DNA of 64,000 bases from assembly GCA_963709155.1 (NCBI GenBank), contig CAVPVD010000005.1, positions 434,001 to 498,000 of the forward strand. The letters run 5' to 3'. The position numbers and the translations under genes were made by a program. The notes beneath the pieces are model-generated. The model saw only the letters and a list, made by a program, of their open reading frames with translations. It was not told where the DNA came from and did not search any database. The stretch comes from Bog-159 sp963709155. GTDB taxonomy: Bacteria; Acidobacteriota; Terriglobia; Bryobacterales; Bryobacteraceae. Of the stretch, positions 27,365-36,283 are shown one piece after another. Positions within the stretch are counted from its first letter, which is position 1. Every line of letters begins with the position of its first letter.

Positions 27365-28118
27365 AGGCGCATTTACGGCGTTTCTGAAACCCGATCAGCC
27401 CGATGCCGCCCAAAACCATCAGCCAGGAAACCGGTTCCGGAACGGCCAGGGAAGCATAATCGAACCCCGTTACGAGCCCGCCAATGTCGTTTCCTCCGCT
27501 CACGGGCTGGCCGTTCTGGAACCCAAAGTATGCGTTGCTGGACACCACAGACGTGCCGGGCGGGCAAAATGTTTTCGGCCCGCACTGGTCTTCGTTCAGG
27601 AAGAGCGCTGGACCGGAGTTGGTGGCCCCTGTAATGGACACCGTGATCAGGAGGTTCCCGTCCGCCGGATCATACACGAATGGAGTGCCGGTGATGACCA
27701 ATATGTTCCCGGTCCCTATGGGAGTCAAGGGGGGCAGTGTCCCGCTGAAGAATTCCTCGCTACCCGGTCCGATATTGGCTCCGGGACTGGTCAGGCTGAG
27801 ATCCCCGGGCGCGGCGGTAGTGTAAGAAAAGTTCAGAGTATACGTTCCGCCCGAAGGTACGCCGCCGTTGGTGAGCACCTGCGATTCGAAGAACGTCAGC
27901 CCGCCGATCGAGATCGTGCCGGGGAACGACGTGCTCAAATACACTTGCTGATAGGTTCCCAGGCCGATGAATCCGGGACATCCGAACGGATCGCAATTGC
28001 CGGTTCCCTGCATGGGAGGATCTCCCAGGATCAGGCTGGCGGCCCGCAGGCCCGCGCCAGCGGATGCCAGACACAGGATTCCGAGGCAAAGGACTCTTTT
28101 ACTCGCGAACATCGTCAT
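27321..28118 (-). CDS. PEP-CTERM sorting-signal exported protein
   Basis: Exported protein of 265 residues. After a signal peptide the body is beta-rich and low in charge, with 'NFSYTTAAPGDLSLTSPGAN' and 'ITVSITGATNSG'. Near the C-terminus 'VPEPVSWLMVLGGIGLIGF' followed by 'QKRRK' is the PEP-CTERM tripartite signal cleaved by exosortase, here followed by about 20 further residues, which is unusual since the basic cluster normally ends the protein. No exosortase lies in the window. The role may be in the surface matrix. Confidence 0.85.
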   Translation of the reverse strand: MTMFASKRVLCLGILCLASAGAGLRAASLILGDPPMQGTGNCDPFGCPGFIGLGTYQQVYLSTSFPGTISIGGLTFFESQVLTNGGVPSGGTYTLNFSYTTAAPGDLSLTSPGANIGPGSEEFFSGTLPPLTPIGTGNILVITGTPFVYDPADGNLLITVSITGATNSGPALFLNEDQCGPKTFCPPGTSVVSSNAYFGFQNGQPVSGGNDIGGLVTGFDYASLAVPEPVSWLMVLGGIGLIGFQKRRKCAFSRQSRRGNHLPLS

Positions 28119-28253
28119 CTGGTCGCCTCAATGAGAGCATAGAGCGGTTCGCCTGGGATTGCAATCGAAAAGGAACGGAAGCGGTACTACCTTTCCGTAG
28201 ATAAAATCCGGCGTAACTCAGGTGGCGCACCTATCCCCACCCTAATACCCGCC

Positions 28254-29009
28254 TTACATCTTGGCAGCCACGGCTCGCCGCGCGCCTTGCGCTTCCTCCG
28301 AAAACCACATATCGATAAACTGGCTTAGCGTCAACCGATCGGTGTGGGTGTCTTCGCGCCCGCCGAACTCTCGCAAGGAGCGCTTGATCTCGCGATAAGC
28401 GGTGGGCGGTTTAGCGGCCAGGAAGTCCGCGCAGGCGATGGCCCGGTTGCGAACCTCTTCGGCCGGCGCCAGTTCGCGCACCAGGCCGATTTCGAGCGCG
28501 CGGGCCGGCGTGAGCGGCTCTCCGAAGAGGAGCACCTCCCGTGCGCGGGAGACTCCCACCGCGTCCGCCAGCATCCGCCGTATGGTGGGAGAAAGTGCCA
28601 GGCCCAGATTGATTTCGTTCAGAGCGAAGCCGAATTCGCCTTCCGCCATAATGCGGAAATCGCAGGCAATGGCCAGGATCGCGCCGCCCGCGAACGTATG
28701 GCCGCTCAAAGCCGCCACCACCGGCTTGGGGAATCGGTACAAGAGCTCATACAGATCGATAAATCGTCCAAAGAAAGCAGCCATGCCTTCGCGATCGTAT
28801 CCGAAAACCTCTCGAATATCGAAACCGCTCGAAAAGAAACGAGGCCGGTCGCTCGCGAGCACCAAACCGCGTACGGAATCGTCGGCCGCCGCCGCGGTAA
28901 CCGCGCCGAACAGTTCGTCAACCAATGCGTAGTTCAACGCATTCGCCTTTCCCCGTGACAGGGTCAAGATCGATAAATTGCCGCGACGCTCGGATTGAAT
29001 ATGTTCCAT
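28254..29009 (-). CDS. Enoyl-CoA hydratase/isomerase family protein
   Basis: Crotonase-fold protein of 251 residues. 'LVLASDRPRFFSSGFDIREV' supplies the first oxyanion loop and 'VAALSGHTFAGGAILAIACD' the second. At the usual catalytic Glu positions the sequence is 'EINLGLALSPTIRRML', so one Glu is kept and the second is not obvious; an isomerase or non-hydratase activity is possible. It stands alone, upstream of and on the same strand as the PEP-CTERM gene. Confidence 0.88.
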   Translation of the reverse strand: MEHIQSERRGNLSILTLSRGKANALNYALVDELFGAVTAAAADDSVRGLVLASDRPRFFSSGFDIREVFGYDREGMAAFFGRFIDLYELLYRFPKPVVAALSGHTFAGGAILAIACDFRIMAEGEFGFALNEINLGLALSPTIRRMLADAVGVSRAREVLLFGEPLTPARALEIGLVRELAPAEEVRNRAIACADFLAAKPPTAYREIKRSLREFGGREDTHTDRLTLSQFIDMWFSEEAQGARRAVAAKM

Positions 29010-29028
29010 TTTGCGCTACTGTAGCACG

Positions 29029-29343
29029 CTAAGTCGCGTTTTTGCGCGAAGCTGGCCGCTTGATCTTTGGACGCACGTAATGGAACCGCACCAGATAAAT
29101 ATTGTCGCCTTTACCGTGCTTGGCGGTCTTCAGCAGATCGATGACGCCCAGGAAACCCGACTCGCGCGCCAACTCGGGAGTGATATCCGGAAGGCCGATC
29201 GGTTCGATGGAGTCCACCTCGATGGCGCCTTCTTCCATCTGGTAGCGGCCGCCGACTCTGACATGGGGCCGCGTCCAAATGCGTATGCTGCAAGTGATTT
29301 CGCCGCTGCGGACTCTCTCCCGAAGGCGCTTGGTGAAGACCAT
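29029..29343 (-). CDS. Small ASCH/PUA-like domain protein
   Basis: A 104-residue basic protein. The N-terminus 'MVFTKRLRERVRSGEITCSI', then 'RIWTRPHVRVGGRYQME' and later 'IYLVRFHYV', resembles ASCH-type RNA-binding beta-barrels (xGxxT(S) ... GxxY). The function in the family is mostly unknown, perhaps RNA binding in translation. It ends 19 bp before the enoyl-CoA hydratase start on the same strand. The assignment is by pattern only. Confidence 0.65.
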   Translation of the reverse strand: MVFTKRLRERVRSGEITCSIRIWTRPHVRVGGRYQMEEGAIEVDSIEPIGLPDITPELARESGFLGVIDLLKTAKHGKGDNIYLVRFHYVRPKIKRPASRKNAT

Positions 29344-29838
29344 GTGATGAGTCTACTACGTGGGTCGCGTTCGTAGCACGCGGCGAATACGTCATAATAC
29401 GACTTGATCCCTTAGGGAGGATGAACGCCAGCGGCACACTATTTCATGCGAGCCGACCTGCTCCAAAGCCTCGCAGCGATTTGTCTTGATCCGCTCTGGC
29501 TCGTCATTCCCCGCTACGTCGCCGGACGGCTCACCGGCGTGTTTGCATTCGGGCGGCGTACACCGGCGTTTCGATTCGGCCGGAGCACAGTATGGCTTCC
29601 CATCCAGTCCGCTTTCTTCCCGCACTCCAGGCGTTCTTAATTACAAATAGATATTCAGGTATGAACCCGAGCACCCGGTTCGCTCGGAATCGTTCAAAAT
29701 GATACAAATGATCGGCGGAGTTTACGGCCACCCGCGGGGCGGGCGGAGCACTTCCATCAAGCGGATGGGGATGTTACGGTGGAAGGTACGCAATCGAACG
29801 ATTTTCAAGTCTGCGTTGCGCCATTTGGGGGGAATCGC
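29344..29838. other. Intergenic stretch without a recognised gene
   Basis: Between the ASCH gene and cyaY. It holds a 64-codon plus-strand frame (29446-29640) with no family similarity and a 23-codon frame after GGGAGG near 29421; neither is supported. The rest probably contains the promoters of the divergent neighbours, but no clear -35/-10 pair was found. Confidence 0.5.
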
Positions 29839-30168
29839 ATGATCGAAGAACACGAGTTCAAGAAGCACGCACACGAAGCCTTGACAACCTTGCAGGGAGA
29901 TCTGGTCCTGGCCGGCGACGACTACGGTTTCGAATCCAGTCTGCACGGCGGAGCGATCGCCATTTCTTTTGACCGGCCGCCGGGTAAATTTACAATTTCT
30001 CCCGAAGCCGGCGTCCGCCAACTCAAGGTGACCCTCGGAGCTCGCGCCTATAAGCTCGATTGGGACATCGTCGAGAACACCTTCGTCCACACCGAGACCG
30101 GCCAGACCTTAAAGGAACTGGTGGAGCAAGCCATCAGCAAACACCTCAAGCGGGACGTAGAGCTCTAG
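29839..30168 (+). CDS. cyaY: Frataxin-family iron-binding protein CyaY
   Basis: Protein of 109 residues aligning along its whole length with bacterial frataxin: an acidic first helix ('MIEEHEFKKHAHEALTTLQ', then 'DLVLAGDDYGFES'), strands 'GGAIAISFD', 'GKFTISPEAGVRQLKVTLGA' and 'AYKLDWDI', and last helix 'TLKELVEQAISKHL'. CyaY modulates iron-sulfur cluster assembly by binding iron and the cysteine desulfurase. ATG 29839 has GGGGGGAA just upstream; the in-frame extension to 29779 is not part of the fold. Twelve bases separate it from the permease gene. Confidence 0.82.
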   Translation: MIEEHEFKKHAHEALTTLQGDLVLAGDDYGFESSLHGGAIAISFDRPPGKFTISPEAGVRQLKVTLGARAYKLDWDIVENTFVHTETGQTLKELVEQAISKHLKRDVEL

Positions 30169-30180
30169 CCGCACCGCGCG

Positions 30181-31620
30181 ATGTATCCCCCGGAACAGGA
30201 TCGCGCCGATCTGGGCCGCTTCGGATACGCCCAGGAACTATTCCGCGGCATGGGCGGTTTTTCGAACTTCGCCATCTCCTTTTCCATCATTTCGATTCTC
30301 ACCGGGGCAGTGACTCTGTTCGGATACGGCCTTGAAATGGGCGGGCCCTTGGAGATGACACTGGGCTGGCCCTTGGCCACTGTTTTCACGCTGGTAGTGG
30401 CCGCCAGCATGGCCGAGTTGTGTTCGGCCTATCCCACTGCCGGCGCCACCTATCATTGGGCGGCCGACCTGGGCGGCAAAGGGTGGGGCTGGCTGGTGGC
30501 CTGGCTGAACATCGTGGGGCTGATCGCCGCGCAGGCCGGCATCAACTATAGTTGCGCGCAGTTCATCCTCCCATTTCTGAATCTGCCTTCCACGCCCGTC
30601 GTCCTCTTCGCGATGTTCAGCTTCATCCTGCTGACCCAGGGGCTTCTGAATCATTACGGAATCCGCCTGGTTGCGATCTTGAACGACTGCAGCGTCACGG
30701 TCCATATCGCGGGCGTGGCCGTGGTGGTGCTGGCGCTGTTCTTTCTGGCCCCAAAACAACCCGTGACATTCCTTTTTGAAACGGCAAACAGCAACGGACG
30801 CTCGCCTTACTGGTGGGCCTTCGTGCTGGGCCTGCTGCAGGCGCAATGGACTTACACGGGCTTCGACGCCTCGGCGCACATGGCGGAGGAAACCCACGAC
30901 CCCAGGCGGAGGGCCCCCTGGGGCATCGTGCTCTCGGTGGCGGTCTCCGGCGTGGCGGGCTACTTCCTGCTGCTAGCGCTGACCCTGGCCATCCATAGCA
31001 TTCCCGCGGTGCTGGCGGCCAAAGACGCGCAGGGCAATCAGATTCCGGCGGTCATCGCGATCCTGCAACAGGGGCTGGGCGCCAAGGCGGGCAACGCCAT
31101 GGCGGCGCTGGCGTCTATGGCCATGTGGTTTTGCGGCGTAGCTTGTATCACTTCGGCGTCGCGTGCGCTCTATTCGCTGGCCCGCGACCACGGCACGCCG
31201 CTCGCGGAGCAGGTGCGCTGGGTCAGCCCGCGCCACGGCACGCCCGCCCCGGCCATCTGGCTGATCGTGGCCGCCTCGATGGCCGCCATGCTCTGGACCA
31301 AGGCGGTGCCGGTGGTGACCTCGCTCAGCACGGTAGCGCTGTATCTTGCTTATACGATTCCCATTGCGCTGGCCTGGCGCGCCCGGCAAACGGGTTCGGA
31401 TTGGCCCACCCACGCGGTCTGGAGTCTGGGGCGATTCGGTGCGCCGCTGAATCTGGTGGCCATGCTGTTCGCGGCGTTCATTTGCGTAGTCCTGGTGATG
31501 CCGCCCAATGAACTGGCCGGGAAAACGCTCGCGGGCCTGCTGGCAGGGTTGGGCTTGTTATACGTAGCGGTAGTGCGGAAGAGGTTTAAGGGCCCGGAGT
31601 GGAGCCGGCACGGCGGCTAG
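30181..31620 (+). CDS. APC-superfamily amino acid/amine permease
   Basis: Inner-membrane transporter of 479 residues with about twelve hydrophobic segments. The start 'LGRFGYAQELFRGMGGFSNF' with 'AISFSIISILTGAVTLFGYG' and 'AELCSAYPTAGATYHWAADL' matches the eukaryotic-type GABA/choline permease subgroup (BAT1/UGA4-like). 'QWTYTGFDASAHMAEET' in helix 6 is the family signature. It follows cyaY by 12 bp. The substrate is probably an amino acid or polyamine, which is inference. Confidence 0.92.
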   Translation: MYPPEQDRADLGRFGYAQELFRGMGGFSNFAISFSIISILTGAVTLFGYGLEMGGPLEMTLGWPLATVFTLVVAASMAELCSAYPTAGATYHWAADLGGKGWGWLVAWLNIVGLIAAQAGINYSCAQFILPFLNLPSTPVVLFAMFSFILLTQGLLNHYGIRLVAILNDCSVTVHIAGVAVVVLALFFLAPKQPVTFLFETANSNGRSPYWWAFVLGLLQAQWTYTGFDASAHMAEETHDPRRRAPWGIVLSVAVSGVAGYFLLLALTLAIHSIPAVLAAKDAQGNQIPAVIAILQQGLGAKAGNAMAALASMAMWFCGVACITSASRALYSLARDHGTPLAEQVRWVSPRHGTPAPAIWLIVAASMAAMLWTKAVPVVTSLSTVALYLAYTIPIALAWRARQTGSDWPTHAVWSLGRFGAPLNLVAMLFAAFICVVLVMPPNELAGKTLAGLLAGLGLLYVAVVRKRFKGPEWSRHGG

Positions 31621-31626
31621 CAATTC

Positions 31627-32700
31627 TTACCCGTGCCGGATCACCAGCACATCGCCATCCTTGACGATGTATTCCTTGCCTTCCAAACGCAACATGCCTT
31701 TTTCGCGCAGCCCCCCATACCCTCCCAGGTCCACCAGCGACTTCCAGTTGACGACCTCCGCCCGGATGAACTTCTTTTCGAAATCGGAATGAATCGCGCC
31801 GGCCGCTTTCACCGCCGTGCTGTGGAAGGGAATCGTCCAGGCACGCACTTCGTCTTCACCCGCGGTCAGGAACGACATCAGGCCCAGCAGCGCGTAAGTC
31901 GCCGAAATCAGCCGCTCGAGGCCGGATTCGCTCAGACCGTAGCTGGCCATGTAGTCCTTCAGCTCATCGGCGGGGAGTTCGGCCAATTCGGCTTCCACCT
32001 TGCCGCAAATCGCGGCCACCGCCGTATGCTTGCGCCCGGCCAGCGCGCCCTCGCGGTATTCCCGCTCTTTATCGTGCAGCTTCGGCGCATCCGCTTCGCC
32101 CAGGTTCAACACGTAAAGCATGGGCTTTTGCGACAGAAACTGGAACCCGCGAATGCGCTTCTCATCCTCCGCGTCCAGATCCAGCACCCGTAAAGGCTGG
32201 TTAGCATCCACCGCGGCCTTGCACTTCTGCAGCAGCTCGAACTCGCGATCCAGTTCCGGATTCTTGATCTTCTTGCGGTCCTTATCCAGCCGTTCCAGCC
32301 GTTTCTCGATCACTACCAGATCGCTCAGAATCAGTTCCGTCTCCACGTCTTCCAGATCCCGCAGCGGATCGAGCGTGCCCTTCTCGTGCGGGATGGTATC
32401 GTCCTCGAACAGGCGCAGCACCTGCGCGAAAGCGTCCACCACGCGCAAACTGGCGACGTAGCTCGCGTCCCGCAGGCTCTCCTTCGAGATCGCCGGCATA
32501 TCCACGTATTCCACGGCGGCGTGCGTCACTTTCTTGGGCTCGAACAGCTTGGCGAGTTCCTCCAGGCGCCGGTCGGGCACCTTGGCCACGCCCACGTGCA
32601 CGGCGGTCGAGCCGATGCGCGTCTCCTGGTGGGCGCCGGTGAGGATGGTGAACAACGATGTCTTGCCTACCATGGGTAGGCCGATGATGGCGGTTTTCAT
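31627..32700 (-). CDS. ychF: Redox-regulated ATPase YchF (Obg-like, OLA1 family)
   Basis: P-loop protein of 357 residues with TRAFAC-type motifs: 'GLPMVGKTSLFTILTG', 'EYVDMPAISKESL', and a coiled-coil insertion ('ILSDLVVIEKRLERLDKD'). The C-terminal TGS domain runs to 'YIVKDGDVLVIRHG'. YchF usually starts with a G1 'GLPNVGKST'; here Asn is replaced by Met. The family prefers ATP and binds ribosomes. Converges on the permease gene with a 6-bp gap. Confidence 0.93.
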   Translation of the reverse strand: MKTAIIGLPMVGKTSLFTILTGAHQETRIGSTAVHVGVAKVPDRRLEELAKLFEPKKVTHAAVEYVDMPAISKESLRDASYVASLRVVDAFAQVLRLFEDDTIPHEKGTLDPLRDLEDVETELILSDLVVIEKRLERLDKDRKKIKNPELDREFELLQKCKAAVDANQPLRVLDLDAEDEKRIRGFQFLSQKPMLYVLNLGEADAPKLHDKEREYREGALAGRKHTAVAAICGKVEAELAELPADELKDYMASYGLSESGLERLISATYALLGLMSFLTAGEDEVRAWTIPFHSTAVKAAGAIHSDFEKKFIRAEVVNWKSLVDLGGYGGLREKGMLRLEGKEYIVKDGDVLVIRHG

Positions 32701-32710
32701 ATTTTGTAGG

Positions 32711-32727
32711 GCAGACCTCGGGTCTGC
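32711..32727. repeat. Perfect hairpin between moxR and ychF
   Basis: GCAGACC (32711-32717) and GGTCTGC (32721-32727) pair around TCG. It sits 10 bp upstream of the ychF start and just after the MoxR gene, both on the minus strand. It resembles the short-loop hairpins at 15058 and 18248, so it may be a repeat family member or a weak terminator/attenuator; there is no T-run. Confidence 0.55.
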
Positions 32728-32736
32728 ACGGGTCGC

Positions 32737-33720
32737 TTAGAGAGGCACGTCCGTCAGGCTGAGTATCTCTTCGATGATGCGGTCGCCCAAGTCGGATCGT
32801 CGTTGTGCCAGCGCGGTACGCGTGGAGACCATCACACGATGGCCGAAGACCGGTGCAGCCAGGCGCTTCACGTCATCCGGGATGGCGTACTCGCGTCCCT
32901 CCAGGAGCGCCAGCGCCTGGACCGCGCGGAACAGCGCTTGCGAGCCGCGCGGGCTGACCCCCAGCGTGAGCGATTCATGCGCGCGCGTCTTTTCCACGAT
33001 GGCCAGCATGTAGTCGACCAGCGACTCTTCCACCGTCACCCGCTGTACCGAAGCCTGTAACCGTATGATGTCGTCGCCCGAAAGCACCGGACGCACGGCG
33101 TCACCCGCGGCCATTTCGAAATTGCGCAGGATCTCGCGCTCGCTCGCGGAGTCCGGATAGCCGATCCGCAGCCGCATCAGGAAGCGATCCATTTGCGACT
33201 CGGGCAGCGGGTACGTGCCGTGGTGCTCGACCGGGTTCTGTGTGGCGATCACCATGAAGGGGCGCGGCAGCATGTGCGGCCGGCCATCGATCGTCACCTG
33301 GCTCTCGTTCATCGCCTCCAGCAACGCCGATTGGGTCTTGGGCGTGGTGCGATTGATCTCGTCGGCCAGCAGGAAATTGGTGAAAACCGGTCCCGGCTTG
33401 AATTCAAAAGCCTCGGAATGGGCGTTGTAAATGGTGACGCCCAGCACGTCGCTGGGCAGCATATCGCTGGTGAACTGCAGGCGATGGAATCCGCAGGCCA
33501 CCGCGCGCGCCAGCGACTGTGCCAGGGTGGTCTTGCCCACGCCGGGCACGTCCTCGATCAACAGGTGGCCGCGCGCCAACAGGCAGACCAGCGAAAGCCG
33601 CACGACTTCGGGCTTCCCCCGGATTGCCGATTGCACGGCCCTGTCCAGATCGGCTAGCCTGGAGAGCAACTGCGGCGCAAAAGGAACCGGCGGAGCGAGC
33701 ATGGTTTCCCGCTGCGGCAT
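32737..33720 (-). CDS. MoxR-family AAA+ ATPase
   Basis: Cytoplasmic AAA+ chaperone-like ATPase of up to 327 residues. Walker A 'DVPGVGKTTLAQSLARA', Walker B 'NFLLADEINRTTPKTQSALLEAM', sensor 1 'VIATQNPVEHHGTYPLPESQ' and the C-terminal 'GVSPRGSQALFRAVQALAL' are all typical of MoxR. Such ATPases usually pair with VWA and DUF58 proteins for metal-centre insertion; no such partner is adjacent here. The start may be the ATG at 33720 or an internal ATG at 33702. Confidence 0.94.
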   Translation of the reverse strand: MPQRETMLAPPVPFAPQLLSRLADLDRAVQSAIRGKPEVVRLSLVCLLARGHLLIEDVPGVGKTTLAQSLARAVACGFHRLQFTSDMLPSDVLGVTIYNAHSEAFEFKPGPVFTNFLLADEINRTTPKTQSALLEAMNESQVTIDGRPHMLPRPFMVIATQNPVEHHGTYPLPESQMDRFLMRLRIGYPDSASEREILRNFEMAAGDAVRPVLSGDDIIRLQASVQRVTVEESLVDYMLAIVEKTRAHESLTLGVSPRGSQALFRAVQALALLEGREYAIPDDVKRLAAPVFGHRVMVSTRTALAQRRSDLGDRIIEEILSLTDVPL

Positions 33721-33812
33721 CCATCGTTATTGTAGCGCAGCCAACGGCATACGCTCCCGCGTGCCCGCGGCGAGCTTTATTGGAGCGCGCCCTCTGAGCT
33801 ATCCTGAACCTT

Positions 33813-34358
33813 ATGCCGGTGCTGATCTCCCTGCTCCGTGGTGTGAACGTCGGCGGCCACCGCCAGGTGAAGATGGAAGATCTGCGGTCGATTTACGAGT
33901 CCCTCGGGTTCAAAGATGTACAGACGTACATCAACTCCGGCAACGTCCTGTTCAAGACCATGGCGCGCGATCCGGGCCCCCTCCGCCGGCGCATTGAAGA
34001 CGCTATTGAGAGCGCCTGCGGCTTTCGTTCGGATGTCGTCCTGCGCACGCCCGCGGATCTGAAGGATGTGATTGACCGCAACCCGTTCGCCGCCCGCTCA
34101 GATCTGGATGCTCGTAAGCTGGCCATCCATTTTCTGGCGAACGAACCCAGCGCGGAAGCGCGCCGGCGCGCCACTGCCATCGACCCCTCCCCGGAGGAGT
34201 TGCATATCCACCCCCGCGAACTCTATATCTATTACACAAACGGCATGGCGCGCCCTAAATTATCGCTCGCGGCGATCGAAAAGGCCCTCCAAACCTCCGG
34301 CACCAGCCGCAATTGGAACACGGTCCGGAAATTGTTAGAATTGGCCGGGACGCTGTAG
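33813..34358 (+). CDS. DUF1697 family protein
   Basis: Cytoplasmic protein of 181 residues with the family signature 'ISLLRGVNVGGHRQVKMEDL' and 'DVQTYINSGNVLF', and ending 'TSRNWNTVRKLLELA'. The family is widespread and uncharacterised; its ferredoxin-like folds give no direct function. Divergent from the MoxR gene with 92 bp between. Confidence 0.92.
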   Translation: MPVLISLLRGVNVGGHRQVKMEDLRSIYESLGFKDVQTYINSGNVLFKTMARDPGPLRRRIEDAIESACGFRSDVVLRTPADLKDVIDRNPFAARSDLDARKLAIHFLANEPSAEARRRATAIDPSPEELHIHPRELYIYYTNGMARPKLSLAAIEKALQTSGTSRNWNTVRKLLELAGTL

Positions 34359-34509
34359 TGGCTGGGCTACCCTTATTGTAAGATTGAACGGGTGCCATGC
34401 ATAATTTACGTCACGGCACGCGTCATTCAATCCAAATTCGCTGTGTTTTCTGCGATTTACGGGTTTGGCAGACCAGGTGCCTTTCCTCCATTGCCAAGGA
34501 GGAAGACTC

Positions 34510-34968
34510 ATGTTCAAATCCAGCAGACTCGCGTTAATTCTCGGATTGGCGGGCGCCCTGGCGGGGCTGCCGTCCGTAATGGTGGCACAGCAGGAAGGCA
34601 CGAAAGACTCGGATGCCGGCGTGGCCGAGGCCATCCGCTTCCAAAAGGCCGAAGATGCCGCGGCGGCGCGGCAAGCCCGCGACGAGGGGGCCCGTAAAAA
34701 CGAATCGAATTCCGCTGACCGCATGGCGTCGGAGTCGGCGTCCCCAGCCAGAAAGGACTCGGAGGGCGGGGGCGTTGCCGCTGCTGTCCGCTTCCAAAGA
34801 GCCGAAGACGAGGCTGCCGCACGGCAGGCACGCATCGAAGCCGGAGAAAACAGGCAGCAATCCGCCGATCGCTCCATCACCGAATCGAAGCCCGAATCGA
34901 AAGCCAAAACCAGGGCGCCCAAGAGCGCATCGGCACGCAAGGCGTCGCCACCGCGCAATTCGCAATAG
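34510..34968 (+). CDS. Small exported protein with internal duplication, unknown function
   Basis: A 152-residue protein with AAGGAGGAAG just before ATG 34510 and a signal peptide ending near 'VMVAQ'. The mature part has two copies of a roughly 40-residue unit: 'AEAIRFQKAEDAAAARQARDE' minus one residue, and 'AAVRFQRAEDEAAARQAR'. Each unit is followed by Ser/Asn-rich sequence ('SADRMASES', 'SADRSITES'). The tail is Lys/Ser/Ala-rich. Predicted helical, highly charged and probably periplasmic. Not recognised. A longer frame starts at 34465 but would bury the signal. Confidence 0.7.
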   Translation: MFKSSRLALILGLAGALAGLPSVMVAQQEGTKDSDAGVAEAIRFQKAEDAAAARQARDEGARKNESNSADRMASESASPARKDSEGGGVAAAVRFQRAEDEAAARQARIEAGENRQQSADRSITESKPESKAKTRAPKSASARKASPPRNSQ

Positions 34969-35006
34969 CCACGATCCCTGCTGCGTAAAGACCGCTTGCT
35001 TACGCG

Positions 35007-35030
35007 CGCGGCTCGGCTTACCGAGCCGCG
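35007..35030. terminator. Ten-base-pair perfect hairpin after the small exported protein
   Basis: CGCGGCTCGG (35007-35016) pairs with CCGAGCCGCG (35021-35030) around CTTA. It lies 39 bp after the stop of the exported-protein gene and 50 bp before kbl. A T-rich stretch follows only at 35050-35055, so it may be a terminator of imperfect form or a palindromic repeat. Confidence 0.5.
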
Positions 35031-35079
35031 GCTTGCGTCCCCGACAGGCCTTTTTTAGCAGCCTGCTAGACTGGGGGAT

Positions 35080-36264
35080 ATGAGCGATCCTCTAGCCTAT
35101 TTGGGAGAGCAGTTGGAAGCCTGGAAGCGCGCCGGCACGTATCAGCGGTTGCGCGTATTGGAGTCGGAAAGCGCCGCCGAATCGCGCTTCGACGGCAAGG
35201 ACGTGATCAACCTCGCGTCCAACAATTATCTGGGATTAACCACGCATCCCAAGCTGCGCGAAGCCGCGCTCGAAGCCACGCGCCGGTACGGTGTGGGATC
35301 GGGCGCGGTGCGCACCATCTCCGGCACAATGTCGCTGCACATGCAGCTCGAGGAGCGCATCGCGCGTTTCAAGAACGTGGAAGCGTGCGTGGTGTTTCAA
35401 TCCGGGTTCGCGGCGAATGCCGGAACGGTGGCTGCCGTTCTCACCCCCGAAGACCATATCATTTCCGACGAGTTGAACCATGCCAGTATTATCGATGGAT
35501 GCCGGCTTTCGCGCGCCAAGATCCACGTTTTTCCGCACAAAGATACCGTTGCCGCCGAGCAGAAACTGGCCGCACTCGATGGCCAGCCAGGCCGTAAATT
35601 GCTGATCACGGATGGCGTATTCTCCATGGATGGCGATATCGCGCCGCTGCCCGGCCTGGTGGAGGCGGCGGAGAAGCATGGCGCCATCATGATGGTGGAC
35701 GATGCGCATTCCTCCGGCGTGCTGGGGCGCAATGGGCGCGGCACGATCGACCATTTCGGCCTGCACGGGCGCGTACATATCCAGGTGGGCACGCTTTCGA
35801 AAGCCATTGGTGTGCTGGGTGGATACGTGTGCGGGAGCCGGAACTTGATCGAATTCCTATATCACCGGGCGCGGCCGTTCCTGTTTTCAACTTCGCACCC
35901 GCCGGCGGTCGCGGCTTCCTGCATGGCCGCCTTCGATGTATTGGAAGAGGAGCCCGAGCGTATCCAGAAGCTTTGGGACAACACGCGGTATTTCAAACAG
36001 GGGCTGGCCGGATCGGGATTCAACACCGGCGTCAGCGAAACCCCCATCACGCCGGTGATTGTGGGCGAAGCGCGCGTCGCGCATGCCCTGTCGGCGGAAC
36101 TGTTCAAGGAAGGCGTGCTGGCGACCGGAATCGGCTTTCCGACAGTACCGGAGGGCAAAGCGCGGGTCCGTACCATCGTGACTGCAACGCACACCCGCGC
36201 GGAACTCGACAGCGCTCTGGAGGTGTTTGCGCGGGTCGGGAAGAAGCTGGGAATTCTGGGCTGA
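35080..36264 (+). CDS. kbl: Glycine C-acetyltransferase / alpha-oxoamine synthase
   Basis: PLP enzyme of 394 residues of the Kbl/BioF/SPT group. Motifs: 'NLASNNYLGLTTHPKL', 'YGVGSGAVRTISGTMSLHMQ', 'DELNHASIIDGCRLS', 'MMVDDAHSSGVLGRNGRG', and the PLP lysine in 'VGTLSKAIGVLGGYV'. The 'GTMSLHMQLEE' form fits glycine C-acetyltransferase, which joins glycine and acetyl-CoA to 2-amino-3-oxobutyrate in threonine breakdown. No tdh gene is adjacent, so BioF- or SPT-like activity is not excluded. Confidence 0.88.
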   Translation: MSDPLAYLGEQLEAWKRAGTYQRLRVLESESAAESRFDGKDVINLASNNYLGLTTHPKLREAALEATRRYGVGSGAVRTISGTMSLHMQLEERIARFKNVEACVVFQSGFAANAGTVAAVLTPEDHIISDELNHASIIDGCRLSRAKIHVFPHKDTVAAEQKLAALDGQPGRKLLITDGVFSMDGDIAPLPGLVEAAEKHGAIMMVDDAHSSGVLGRNGRGTIDHFGLHGRVHIQVGTLSKAIGVLGGYVCGSRNLIEFLYHRARPFLFSTSHPPAVAASCMAAFDVLEEEPERIQKLWDNTRYFKQGLAGSGFNTGVSETPITPVIVGEARVAHALSAELFKEGVLATGIGFPTVPEGKARVRTIVTATHTRAELDSALEVFARVGKKLGILG

Positions 36265-36283
36265 GAACGCCGGATATCCTACC

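Noticed and set aside
29446..29640. 64-codon frame between the ASCH gene and cyaY
   Set aside because: No motif, poor start context and odd composition.
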